Made by a program: the position numbers and the translations under genes
The notes under the pieces: generated by a model
The model's database searches: none
What the model was told of the DNA's origin: nothing
What the model saw: the letters and a program-made list of their open reading frames with translations, nothing else
Shown: positions 42,296-53,613 of the stretch, in pieces
Layout of the letters: each line of letters begins with the position of its first letter
How positions within the stretch are numbered: the first letter of the stretch is position 1
From: Nannochloropsis salina CCMP1776
Taxonomy: Eukaryota > Sar > Eustigmatophyceae > Eustigmatales > Monodopsidaceae
Reading direction: 5' to 3'
NCBI GenBank assembly: GCA_004565275.1
Contig: SDOX01000002.1
Location: 504,884-568,883, forward strand
Length of the DNA: 64,000 nt

Positions 42296-42931
42296 CTACA
42301 CCGCGGAGTCTGACAACCGGACACACTGACGGCGTTGTACAGGAAGTTGCACGGCGGACCGCGCAGCCGTCGTGTCCATATTGCCAAGAAAAAAATTACA
42401 TCGACATGTCCACTCGGTTTGTTGCTTCTTCGATTAACCTGCAGCCGGCTCATCATTTTCTTTTACACGACTTGTATGCACATGGAAACCTCTTGATTCC
42501 CAGCCTTCTTTATCCAACAGTACTCGGCGCGCTTTTCCTCTCAAAAGGCTGGGCGCACCGCGTCTCATTGAGTAAGGGAATCTACCCTCCCTTCTCTCTC
42601 TCTTGAAACCTGGTTTATGCTTCTCCCTTCTTCACCGTAGTAAGACTAATGTCCGTCATCGGCTCTGGCTTTTCCATAGAGGATGACAATACGCATAACA
42701 CTCTTCACGCTGACTCTCCCACTTTCTGCGTTCCGCCAACGAATCTCCGGAATATGTACTTTATTCACTTGTTGGAAAAGGGTCTCTACACTTTGATACA
42801 GATAACATCCGAACGTGGAGAGTCGCAGGCTGTCCGCCCCCCCCGCTTCCAACCTCTATCATTCGCCGTGATTGCCAGCGTCCCTCGGGGGCGTGTCAGC
42901 CAGCCGGAGCAGCGAAAGACCTTATTACCCT
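42296..42931. other. Convergent intergenic region
   Basis: About 640 bp between the stops of the GxWxG protein (+) and the phospholipase-B-like gene (-). No ORF with family signal; presumably both 3' UTRs. Confidence 0.45.
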
Positions 42932-44296
42932 TCAACCTGCTCGCAACAAGCTCTTGCTCTCTTTCATGGCCTGCACGACTCCCTCCACGTATCCCTCTGC
43001 CCCTCCGTCCTTCCAAACGACCTCCGCATCCGGCGGAGACCCCGGGTAAAATACACTGTCCTCGCCGGCACACAAGGGTTCCAAAGTTAACGAAGGGATG
43101 TTTCTCGGCCGTTCCTCAGGTGGCGTGAGCATGCTGTTCCAGAGCGCTGTTGCCGTCAACCCGTGGCTCTTAGCCGAGGGGTGGAAGCAGTCGAGCGTGG
43201 AGATCATTTCCATGGGGAAGGATGTGATGTTCAAGTCCCGAGTGAATGGGTGGAGGGCGATAGCGAAGGTTTCGTTGCGGACCTGCGACAAGTCTCGAAT
43301 CACTGCACGTACTTGCTGGTTGTAAGCCGTGGCCATCTCATCCATCATGTCCCTGAAAGGTCGGGCCTCGGACTCGGGGCCGAACGCGCAGTCGCACTCA
43401 AGGAAGACAAGGCGGTGCACGCCGCGGCAGTACGGCTGATGTTCCGTAGCCCGGTAGATGGCGGAGACGTTAAAGAGCTCCACCACGTTCACAAGCGTCC
43501 GGGGAAATCTGTTCCGAATCTCGATCAAAACACGGCGGTAGTATTCCGCGAACTCTGTCGGGTCGAAGCGCTTTTGCATCTTACACACCAGGCACAAGTC
43601 ATTCGCTCCCACGAACAAAGTCAAGACCTTCCATGTCTTTTCCACGTCCACGTTAAGCGCAAGCAACTCGGCTTCAAGGTAGTCCAGCTGGTCGAACCAC
43701 ACGTTGCGGACCCTGTGTAAGACATTAAATTTTGAGATAAACATAGTAAAAACATATTTAGCCGCGCTCCCTCGAGTCACGCGGGAGCAAGTTTGATCAG
43801 CGAATTGTCAGATGCATGTTCCACATTCCTCTCTCCGGAGTCATCCTTACATGGAGCCGCTGAGTGCACCATTCAGCCGATCATGTCGCGCACGGTGCAC
43901 ATCCCTACACACGGGGCCCCAGCATAAGGATGCCTCGCGAGAGCCCAGAGAATAGCCCGTAACATTAGGATTGTGCTCCTTGATGAAATTTGGCAATGTC
44001 AAGGCACCTTCATCGCCACCAATACTCCAACTCAGCCCTCGCGACTCATGAAAGCCTCCCCGTTTCCCACGGGCTCCGAATGCAGCTGTGATGGAGTCCC
44101 CGACCGCGAGAACGACGTCAACTTGCGAAGGCCGCATACTCCACACAGAAGTACAAGGCGCCGCTGGTCGAGAAAAGGTTGGGCAACCAGATTTGCTTGA
44201 TGAATTTGTGGCCGTTTCATGCTCCGCTGCGGCCACAGCCGACTGGAAAATGCAACACCGTAGCAGAAGGAGACGCCATAACCTTGAAGAAGGCAT
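42932..44296 (-). CDS. Secreted phospholipase-B-like SGNH hydrolase (PLB1 type)
   Basis: Two exons: 43851-44296 and 42932-43712, intron 138 nt (gtaagg donor after GGCTCCAT, TTACACAG acceptor), phases agree, 408 aa. Signal peptide at the N terminus (LLLLRCCIFQSAVAAAE). Block I VLAVGDSITAAFGA (Ser, ~65); ESRGLSWSIGGD, TLPNFIKEHNPNVTGYS; block II NGALSGS spanning the junction; block III LFVGANDLC; then LVNVVELFN, ECDCAFG, and block V DCFHPSAKSHG (Asp-x-x-His), ending in LWNSML. This order and these phrases are those of the animal PLB1/phospholipase-B lipase family (GDSL), which cleaves acyl chains from phospholipids. The acceptor site in block II makes the intron position well constrained. Likely secreted or vacuolar. 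The spliced product is complete and the catalytic residues are all present. Confidence 0.88.
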
Positions 44297-45699
44297 TTTC
44301 TACGGGAACCGTGACGCAGAAAGGCGAATTCCAGTTCGAGGTGGGAGCGATCTCTCAAAGCTTGAAGCCTGCGGGAGCAGAAATGAGTGTGTGCGATGTC
44401 ACTGAACCTAAAACTGTTCCCAACGCCTCTGAAAAGGCCCGCACAAAAATCGTGTCAAGACTCAGGGGGTTGGGTGGGAGGTTGCTTGCTTCAAGACGCG
44501 CGCAGGCTGCCGCAGGCCGCCCCAGCATGCCCACCACGCACGGATACAGCCCTCGCGGCTGCCAAGCACACAACAACTCTTCCAGGCTGTCCTGCTCATG
44601 CACACAACACATTCGGGCAGGCCAGCAAAGAGCCTATTCTCTGTCCTGTCGCCTTGAAGTGGGCCGTCGCCCTCGAGCTCAGCGAGCACGTTTCCAAGAC
44701 CAACGGGCGCGACCCCCCCGTCACTTGAGGTCGCCCTTTTGGATACATGCTCCCTCAAACTAGGCGACTAAAAAAATATGAATAGGTCACTCCGTCGGAC
44801 GTACGTGAACAGACATTGGTGCAGGCTGCACCGCCTGCGCCTCGCGCCATTCTGTAGGTTTTCTCCTGTGTTGTTTGTCGCCGTTCTGGGCGATCTGTCC
44901 TATGCATCCGCTGTTTTGCTTGCACGACGTCCAGGCAACGCTGTCATTCCAATTTCTTTTCAGGCCTCTGTCTTAAGACAAATGATGAATGTGAGGTGAC
45001 ACTGTGAGCCCGTTCAACCCTCAGTGCGGGAAAGTGCGGTTCTTACGCAAACGTGTCGCCGCGTATTTTTTCACGAGGTCTCGCTGGAGGATGCTTGTGA
45101 CACATAACTTCAATCTATCTAGATTGATGGAGGAGGGCTCGAGATTGGCAAACCTCCGATAATCTTCGAGCAGGTGATGCACTTACTGGCGATGGGATGG
45201 TGCGAGAAATTCCCCCGATAGGCGTTAAAGAGAAGATCCTCCCTGCGGATCGGCCTTTCGCCGTAAGGTACCAAGTCATGAACCCGAGTTGCACCACCTA
45301 CCAGGTCCTGTGGCACCGGGGCACGGTTAGATGGACACAAGGGCTCTCAAAAGCAAACCCGATCAAAGTGGAGTAGTCAGTTCGATTGTGCCACTCTCCC
45401 GGGGTCATTTCCCATACTCTCCGATTGCACGCTATGAGAGTTCTCTGAAAAGGGTAGACCCGCGTTTATACAGTGGTGGAGAATGTCGGTACAGCCGGCT
45501 GGAAATGGACACAGAAGATGTGTCAAAGGTGGATGTCTGGAATGGCCAGATATTAGGACGGGTAGAGTACATGCGAAGATATGTAATTCTATCGAGGGAC
45601 CTGATAACCCCTCTTCAGTACCCACATGTAACCTTCAAGCATCTCAGAGATTGCTCGCCCTTAGAATGAAGCAAGGACGTCGCGGCTACCAGTAAGGTC
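44297..45699. other. Intergenic region
   Basis: About 1.4 kb upstream of the PLB-like gene. Short ORFs on both strands, none with a recognised family. 45331-45669 (+) holds a 113-codon frame that may be an outlying piece of the adjacent degenerate element. Confidence 0.35.
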
Positions 45700-46410
45700 G
45701 GCAGCTATGGCGTATAGGGGAACAGCTCGCATGGAGGAAAGTCAAGATAGTACAAACGCAGTATTAGACAAGACCCGATCGATGCGAGAGGCGTTGGAAC
45801 AGGCGGAGCCTTTATCCTTTAAAAGGGAATAGTTGGTAGTCACATCAGGAAAACTTTTAAGGATGAAGGATTGGTTTTTTCGGAGAGCGTAGATAACAGG
45901 CAATCAGCCTATCTGGTTATCCTATTATCTGCAGCGGTAAAAGAAATCCAATGGCTGCACCCACCTGCTACAGTACAGGACGTGCTAACAATCCTGGGCG
46001 GCAGCCATGCGTTATTCACATACGCACAAGCGGATGAGTGGCTGCAAGCAGTTTTAAGAGATGAGGGCATCGACTGCACTGCGATCTCCCGACGAAACAG
46101 CACCGAGTTTGGCCGGAGCAATCGAGGCCCAACTTACGGAGTTGTAACGAAATCTGGCATTGACCACTTTAATGCGCGGAGACGGAGAAAATCTTCAGCA
46201 ATTAGTACCTAAATACAAGAGCGCGTGGGCAGATCCATTGCAGGTCCCTTCGAAGTCGTTGATTAATCAACAGTTGGGAGGAAATATCTTTCGACTTGTA
46301 CATGCAGTGAAACCTCGATTCGACACACTAGTTGAATCCCTCAGTCTGCACCCACATTTGACATTCACAAATATCAGAGAGAAGGTGATTGACCAATCTC
46401 TTTGACGTCG
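45700..46410 (+). mobile_element. Degenerate retroelement fragment, possibly Ty1/copia-like (Gag-like region)
   Basis: Fossil. The + strand translation contains a Gag-like helical region: YLVILLSAAVKEI, ADEWLQAVLR and, further on, RFDTLVESLSLHPHLTFTNI, which resembles the Gag helices of copia-type LTR elements. A related copy of the first part exists at about 57040-57600. It is broken, with several interruptions, and no long terminal repeats or polymerase region were identified here. Base composition is more AT-rich than the surrounding genes. The family assignment is tentative; relatedness of the two fragments is better supported. Confidence 0.45.
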
Positions 46411-46705
46411 CACGGCTGACCTGTATTTTTCTGTTTTCGAATCAATAAGTAGACATATTTCGTGATTAATCGCATCCTTCTTCGCAAGTATGTGGCGCAC
46501 TTAGAAGCGGATCGGAGAATTGAAGGAACGATTTAACAACACGATCAATATTTTGCTCGCTAGATGGAGGCATATCGTCCTTATGTATTCGTTGCAATTA
46601 TCTACATGCGGATGCATATCTCGTTTATGAACCCTGCAAACCGATCTGAGGGTATTGTCAGTTCCGCTTGCCAACACCAGCGCGCCTGGCTAGTAAACCA
46701 TTCCC

Positions 46706-49700
46706 CTACGAGTCGGGCTGAGCGGCCGAGAGATGTGCACGGTAGATGAAAATGTAGCCGGTCTGTAGGCTCACCTCGTCTTCCAAGATGCGGTCACCGG
46801 GAGGCAGGGGGGAGACCATAGCATCGTCATACCGGGTCCAGCACGCAGGAGATGCTGGCCTCGAACCGGGACGGCGGACGTCGGTGACGTAATGGCCAGA
46901 GTTCGCTGAGCGGCCCAGATGTCGTACAACACTCTGCAGTGTGTAGGAAGAGTCCAGTCCACTGACCCGCTTTGCGGCACTCAGAGAGTTCTTGTGCGAG
47001 AAGAGGCCAAGGGGCTGCGACTGAATACGCCGGAAGTTCAAGGGCATGGGGGAAGAGTGCTTCGTCGAGGCGGGAGGCTGATTTTCTTTGTCCTCACACA
47101 AATCCGTCAGCACAATAAGAGGTTTCGATGGTCGCCTTTCTCCCGCGGTGTTTCCACCTCTGACTTCTCCTGGAGCTTGACTTACGGCTTTGTCACCCTC
47201 TTGTCTAGCCGCGCTGCCTCGCTCATTAATAAGGGACAACCGTATAGCCTCCTGCAATTGTTCATCCTCCACGTCTTCTTGAGAATTTTCAGAGCCAGAA
47301 GGCACCCCTTTCATTTCGAAGCGGCCGGTGAGGTTTTCAGAATGCAAGCGAGGAACTCCCAACTTTCTTTGCCCAGTCCATCCGTTTTGAGTTCCTATCT
47401 GTGTGGCAGGAATGTTGCATTTTAAATCCGATGATTAGCTCCTATGCCAACTATCATCTTTTTGTGCACCTAAAAATGGCATCTGTACGACTCGGTGTTT
47501 GCCTATTCCTCTGGCGGTGTACGGTTGCGCATCTCATCAATGCGTCATGAAACTTCTGAAAAAGGTGTTCTTACCTGAGAGGTTGTTGAACTCTCATCCT
47601 TTGTGCCCCTTATCTCATACACTGAAACCGGTTGAGGGTATGTGTCAGTGGAAGATGCATCAGGCTTGCAATCTAATGCACGCGGTGGAGAGGATGATTC
47701 TTGCAAATTTTTGAGCAAGACATTTTCCATATCATGCCCTGCTGGACCCCCTAGTCCCGCCGAAAGATCGCGAGGGTTAGCAGTGCGAGCGTCGCAAAAT
47801 TGGGCCAGATCCAATGTGCTCGGAGCCATGACGCGCGTCTGCAACTTACTGCTACAAGCTCCCCTATAGCCGTCGCCGCCGGTAATGCTGAAGCGCTTTA
47901 AGTGTACGACCAGAAGACGGGGAAGTTTCCGGAATTTGTACGTAACCCGGACTTTCTTTTGCTTCTGACACCGCTCACAGGAGAGCTCCAGCTCCTGCTC
48001 CCGGAATGCATGCGTCAAGAGCATATCGAGCTTAAGGGAGACCTCACTGTTTGCACTTTGTGGTCCTTTTAAAAGCGCCAGTTGCCCGGCACCTCCCTCG
48101 GGGGCGATAAGGTCCACAGAAAAATCGGTAAAAGGCTCGATGTATGACCGAGTGTATGCACAATTTATCCCGACACAGGATAAGGTCTTTTCGATTTCTG
48201 CGTAGAAATGCCTCGTTACTGGAAGAACCTCCTCCAAGATTGCCGCCTCTTCCTGACTTATCTCTGCACTCATGTCCTCAGATGAGGACAAAGTCACTTT
48301 TTTGTCATCTTGCAGATTTTCTGGATAATGTCCCTCTTTTCGCTTCCTGTTCACATTTTTTGTCCACTCTGAGGTCCAATGTTCTGATGGAGAAGAAAAT
48401 GCATTCGTCCGAGGCCGTAAGAAGTTCCGAAGTAAGGTCTGCCCTTTCTTCCCTCCCCCAATTATCGGCTCCGACGCTTTTCCTAGAACCTGAGTGACCC
48501 TCTTTTCAACCATTTGCCTGCCCACTTCTGTGGTTCCTTTTTTCATATTAACGACGCAATTTGCTGCTGCTCGAGCAGCTGCTTTGCCGGCACTTACTTT
48601 ACTTCTCGCAAAGCACCAACCGTACATGAAGAGCTCCTCTTGTAAAGTGTTCAGGAGATCTCCCAGAAACTCATGTGCATCCTGTTGTCGCCCATCCCCA
48701 TAAGCGGTGAAATTAATAGCCATTTCCCGACGAAAGAGAGAGGGATCTGTGACCGCGCTGCTATCACTTTCTTGACCGGTGCTTCCGCCGGTTGCAGCTG
48801 AAGAAACTTTCATTGCTTTGTCAGATTTTTGTCGCAAGGCGAGAAGAAGGCCGGAAAATGAACTATAAACTTTGAGGTGACGCCTCTTCGATGGCCTGCG
48901 AAGATCCTGGAGCGTCTGTCGGAGCCAAAATGTGGATAACAGGTCGTCCACGAAGTCTCCAGCGGCAGCCAGCGCTTGTACGACCGAATTCAGGTAACAC
49001 GTATTACCGTTATTAGTGAGACCTTCTCGTTTACGGCCCGAGGGTTGAGGGGAAGACGCAGAAGATGACGAAGGTGGAAATGGCAATTTTAATGCACTCG
49101 TGTCGCCCGACTCGTGAATCTGACAATTGCTCTTACTCAATTTTTTCACATCTGTGGAAAACGTAGGATAGGCTTCACGTGCATTAGGCGTAGACGGATT
49201 TTGGAGCTGGTTGTTGCGAGAAAGTAAGGAAATGTCGTTGTGGGGGCTAGATGTCTTCGGAGAGCTAGGCGCAACAAAGCTTTCGATCTCGTCCACAGCG
49301 TCCTTCTTGCCGACCCCTCGTCTTTTCGAGCTCTCACTCGAGCCGCTTTTGTCTCTACTTTTCTTAAAAGGATCATGATCGTCGCTGACTGTGCTCGAAA
49401 AGGAGCGTTTGTAACTGTTTTTTTTAACTTTATGGAAGGAACCGGGAGGACTGGTGCCAGGGGCAACAAAGGAAGGCCCGTTCCAAACCACCTTGGGCGC
49501 CTTGGACAAGCCTGCTCTGGATTTGAAGAAGCCCTGGTTTAAAAGGGGGGGAGAAGCGCTTGAAACGGCAAAGAGAATGCAATCAAGCATCCCACATACA
49601 AGTCAGCGCTCCCTGTGGAGCAAGCATGAAGGGAGAAGTCATGGGATCTGGACATGACCGACGACTGACTCGAACCGGATGCACGTACATGCGAGGGACC

Positions 49701-50420
49701 TCTGTGGCTTCCTCTAATTTCACTGGAAACGATTACTCGATGACGACCACCTATAACAGGCGATCGCAGCTTATTCATGGCATTTATAGGTGAGAAAGCT
49801 GTGGATGCGCTCCCGCCGTTTCTGAGATCCCCGTTTCTACAGGCGTCATGTGCGTCTACCACGCATGCCAAGAAAAGGCGAGCTTCTTTCGCTTTATCAC
49901 CTTCCTCCGGAATTGCGATATTAAATCGCACTTTTCCAGAGGCAAAGCAGATGACCCTATCTTCTTCGTCGCATTTTTGCAAATCCTTCACCTAAATGTA
50001 ACGATTGGTGTGAGTGTTCGAGCGTAGATCGAAAGGTCAGGCATAAAGTAACCAATAAGAACGGTCATCATTTCTGACGCGAACAAAAGTGGAGACCAAA
50101 AAAATATAAACGAAATGATGGTCACAACACGAATATGGCATAACCTCGTGACTGACAGGAAAAAATAAAATATTGAGCGGTAAGATTTCACTCCAACCGC
50201 AACACTGCCGACGCGCATATCCACACAATTTGTCTGACTGACACGCCCTTTCATGCAGGTACAATTAAAAATCTCTTACCTTAATAGAGTGACCTGTTTT
50301 CTTTGTGTCGCCACAGTAGATTTCTTTTCCATTGAACTCTACATGATGCTGCGATTCTTGCTGTCTCGCCCCTTTAAAGACCATGACATGTACACCACTC
50401 AATTTCAGCTTGGTGTGCAT
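46706..50420 (-). CDS. Ubiquitin-specific protease, USP37-like
   Basis: Deubiquitinase, four coding exons by my reading: 50280-50420, 49689-49991, 47575-49533, 46706-47398; all phase 0, 1031 aa. Exons 1-2 form a PH-like domain: KLKLSGVHVMVFKGA, then KVRFNIAIPEE and EARLFLACVVDAHD, matching the N-terminal PH-like module of USP26/29/37. A disordered linker follows. Catalytic core: Cys box GLTNNGNTCYLNSVVQAL, QQDAHEFLGDLLN, FRREM..FTAYGDGR, a zinc-finger-like CERC, then KLPRLLVVHLKRFS, and after a long insertion the His box SGHYVTDV with WTRYDDAMV. The insertion contains a ubiquitin-interacting motif (EDEQLQEAIRLSL), as in USP37. USP37 acts on cell-cycle and DNA-damage substrates; orthology here is likely but the function is inferred. 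The donor ending exon 2 is the least certain splice site. Confidence 0.85.
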
Positions 50421-51202
50421 ATCTACCAGGGAGCAAACGAGCAAAATGTGAGAAAACGTGTGAGCATAGTGGTCGTCCTCTCAATCCAGTCGTCTATTCT
50501 CATTGATAATATGGCAAGCGAAGAAACGCTATTACTGCAGAGTTGGACCAGAACAGTATCTCCATGTGTGAGAAAATCTTAAAAGCTGCCATGCAATTAA
50601 CAAAGTGGTAGCGTGGGGGAATGCGGAGGCAGCAAACAAAAAAATTATCCTGGGAGAATTTGTTCGCACTGGCCGCCTGAGCGACGGGTGCATTTCGGGA
50701 CTTCCGTTTTGTGTTCTCGCTTTCGCTCCTTTCATGCGATGGCGAGGCGGGAAAAGACTTTTCGCAAAGCAGAAGTCCGACCCCCGGTCCGTGAAAATGC
50801 GACCAAGATTAGAGAGGTGATAGATGGACTACGCAGGTACACGATGGTACACAGGAGATTAAGGCTCCATTTCATAAAAGTGTGTCTTCTGTCCTGAATG
50901 CGCAGGCGCCTCCGGGCCTGTGGCCGACCAATTCAACCTCCCGCCCTGACGACCTCGCTGCCACCTGAACCCCACACCACGCCCAGCCCTCACGACATCT
51001 ACACCTTTGTCAGAGACAATCTAAAAAAAACTCTTATTTACTTGCTCGTGCTATGTCCAGGCTTTCTCTTATACTCGCTTTCTAGGCACAAAGTATGAAA
51101 TCTTTACATCCCTCATACCGCCTGATGTACAGCATCGTCTTGCAAGCACCTCAAGAGGTGCATGACGACACAAGTGCGTATACACTCCAGTATGACAAGC
51201 GT
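50421..51202. other. Intergenic region, USP37-like 5' side
   Basis: About 780 bp between the USP37-like start and the transporter 3' end. It should contain the USP37-like promoter and the transporter 3' UTR. No coding signature. Confidence 0.4.
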
Positions 51203-52687
51203 TTAAATCTCTTCTTCGTACTCCTCCACGTCTTGAACGTCCAAAACAAAGAAATATGTGTGCACAGCAGCCGCGGCCATGAGCACAGAGGCCGCTGCGA
51301 AGACAGATCGAGCGCTTCCTTGGAAAACGCTTAAAAGGGCTGACCCGATCAGACCTTGTAGAGCGAAGGGAAGTACTTCGCTCAGACTTCGGAATAAACT
51401 ACAATACAGGGCGCTATTTTCCGAACGTCGTACAGCTACTGTCACTATCGCCCACGGACACTGATAGCTAGCGGCCAAAGGCAAACCCAGACAGGCGGAA
51501 AGAGCCAACGCTGCGCCCCTATCCCCTGGACGAAGAAAAAAGAACCCGAGAAAAGTAGCTGCGGCAAACGCCAGAGTGGATACCCACATTGTTTTAATTC
51601 CTACTTTGGCTGTAACAAATCCGAGCCCAAGCGACATCATGCTCCCCACGACAGCCATGAGCAAGAAACCAAAACTAGCGGACTGGACACCGCGCTCATA
51701 GATGCTGTCGATAACTCCAGTGTCTTCCGGATCACCTCCATAGATAAAGGAGCCGTAGAAGTAGGATCCGTAGTAGAATAACAATGCGAAAGAGCTCCAG
51801 GCCAGAAGATTACTTACTGCTGCGAGGCGAACTGCCTTGGGCAATGATTTCAAACCGAATAGCGCGCGTTTGCCAGAGGATGTCACAGATGCATTAAATA
51901 GCTCGTAGAGCTGCGGTATGAACCTTTTTTCTCTAGCAGTAAGGAGCGTGGTACTTGTTGTAAGAAATAAAAGAAAGGCGGAGAGCAGAAACAATATTTG
52001 GATCTGATCTCCCAGGTATGACAGCCCTGGGGCCTTTCCCAGGTTTGCGGCACCCAACCCAAAGCCAACCACTCGGCCCAAGCTGCCTTGAAGGGCAAAA
52101 AAAGCATTGACTCCTTGCAATGCGTCCGCGTCGAGGGTGTCGGTGCATAGTCCTCGCTCCATACACTGAATCCCGTCCAAGCCGACTTGGCTCAAGATAA
52201 GCCCCATTACAGCCATGCTTAGGGCATTCCGTTGCTGTCCACCGACATCACCAAACCACACACCAATCCTGTCCGCGTAAGCCAGTAAAAGCAGCCCCCC
52301 TCCTCCAACAAGCAAGAACATGGCCATGTAAGGTCGCCTCCGCCCCCACGAATTTTGCGTAAAATCACTCGCTGCCGAAAGCAAAGGCACCGTCGCACAG
52401 CTTGCCAATGAACTCATGCACCACACAAGACCCACTGTTTCTATGTTCAAATTCAAAGTCACAAGGATGGGAGTAATGTACGCGTACGCAACCGACCAAC
52501 ACATCTGTACTCCTAGGAAGGCAAATGTCGGGTAGAGCTGCGCAGGTGAGCATTTAACAGAGCGGCTTTCCTCCGAGTCACTGTCAACCTCAGTTGAGTC
52601 CATGGAAGCTTGCAATCGAGGTAAAAAGGGCGTTACTTCGCTTTTCCCGGTTGTAGAGGAAAGGTTGTTCCTGCCAGGCAACCACAT
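51203..52687 (-). CDS. Major facilitator, GPH/SLC45-SUT-like sugar transporter
   Basis: Single-exon, 494-aa membrane protein with about twelve hydrophobic segments. After a ~50-residue cytosolic N terminus rich in Ser/Glu/Asp (STEVDSDSEESRS), the first segment YPTFAFLGVQMCWSVAYAYITPIL leads to the family signature: PLLSAASDFTQNSWGRRRPYM, where GRRRP is the loop-2/3 motif of the plant sucrose transporter (SUT) and animal SLC45 families. A further hydrophobic block with LLLLAYADRIG and a charged central loop follow, and the C-terminal half repeats the fold (LGLGFVTAKVGIKTM). The acidic tail DVQDVEEYEEEI is probably cytosolic. SUT/SLC45 proteins couple disaccharide uptake to protons; substrate here is inferred. 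Start ATG at 52687; a second ATG in a different frame lies just upstream. Confidence 0.82.
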   Translation of the reverse strand: MWLPGRNNLSSTTGKSEVTPFLPRLQASMDSTEVDSDSEESRSVKCSPAQLYPTFAFLGVQMCWSVAYAYITPILVTLNLNIETVGLVWCMSSLASCATVPLLSAASDFTQNSWGRRRPYMAMFLLVGGGGLLLLAYADRIGVWFGDVGGQQRNALSMAVMGLILSQVGLDGIQCMERGLCTDTLDADALQGVNAFFALQGSLGRVVGFGLGAANLGKAPGLSYLGDQIQILFLLSAFLLFLTTSTTLLTAREKRFIPQLYELFNASVTSSGKRALFGLKSLPKAVRLAAVSNLLAWSSFALLFYYGSYFYGSFIYGGDPEDTGVIDSIYERGVQSASFGFLLMAVVGSMMSLGLGFVTAKVGIKTMWVSTLAFAAATFLGFFFLRPGDRGAALALSACLGLPLAASYQCPWAIVTVAVRRSENSALYCSLFRSLSEVLPFALQGLIGSALLSVFQGSARSVFAAASVLMAAAAVHTYFFVLDVQDVEEYEEEI

Positions 52688-53613
52688 TCATCGCATGAAA
52701 TACACCCAGTGGAGGATTCCTATTTTGTGCAAAGGTGAAAGACATGATTGGCTGGCATCATATTTATAAGTCGCGTTTAGCAACGCCTTGCTCGCAATCT
52801 CTCAAGCGTGTGCGTGTGTTTAAGGGCCGTCGGTGTGGTGGGAGTCAGATCGAGGGATCTCCAGAGGCACGAACAGAAAGGGCGCGACCACCGGCGGAGC
52901 CATCTGATGACGATGGGCCCCGGCGTAAAGGGGGGGTACTCTGTCACCTTCAAGGAAATGGTAAACGTATTTCATCCTCCCACCTTCTTGAGTGCCTTTC
53001 TTCCTCTGCGACTACTGTCAAGTCAGTAAAATCATTTTTATAGTAAATGGGGCGGACAGACTCGAGAGGTTGGGACTCTGCCATGTTCGGTCTCGCACAA
53101 GTCCGGATCCATTACCTGGCCTCAACTTCAGGGCATTTGATTTGAGATTGACTTTTAAACTTTTTAGCCCATTTAAAGACCAGAGAAGGCCCAAAGTGCG
53201 CTCCTGAATGCCAAATGAGCAAGGACTGAGAGGCTGGGCCGGGGCCCAAGTAGCGAGACAGCTCAGCGTTACTGGCGATTTGAGCGCCTGAGCGCCTTTG
53301 TTTTCCGTTCTTTGTGATAGGAATCTTCCTTACGGCTTGACTTTCCATTCATCTTTGTTAGAACTTCATGTTGTATGCATATGTCTTCTCTCCATTGGGC
53401 GCAAGGCACAATACTTTGATTTGATCGCATTTTGTTCCCTATTAACCTCCTGTCTCCTTCATTCATTACTCAAACACTTTTCCATGTACATCTGCTCTTC
53501 TCATCTCGGAAAAAGAGCAATATGAAGACGCCTTCTCTTGACTCCCTATTAAACCTAAACTGGCTAAAGTTCGACCAACAATCACTCGACACAATCATAG
53601 CAATCCTCTCCAG
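52688..53613. other. Intergenic region, transporter 5' side and hAT 3' flank
   Basis: About 930 bp. Upstream of the transporter; the left end of the hAT element should fall in this stretch, but I did not find a clear terminal inverted repeat. A short direct repeat of GAGCGCC lies near 53284. Confidence 0.4.

Noticed and set aside
44387-44763. Overlapping ORFs on both strands next to the PLB-like gene
   Set aside because: No family and no clear start or splice context.
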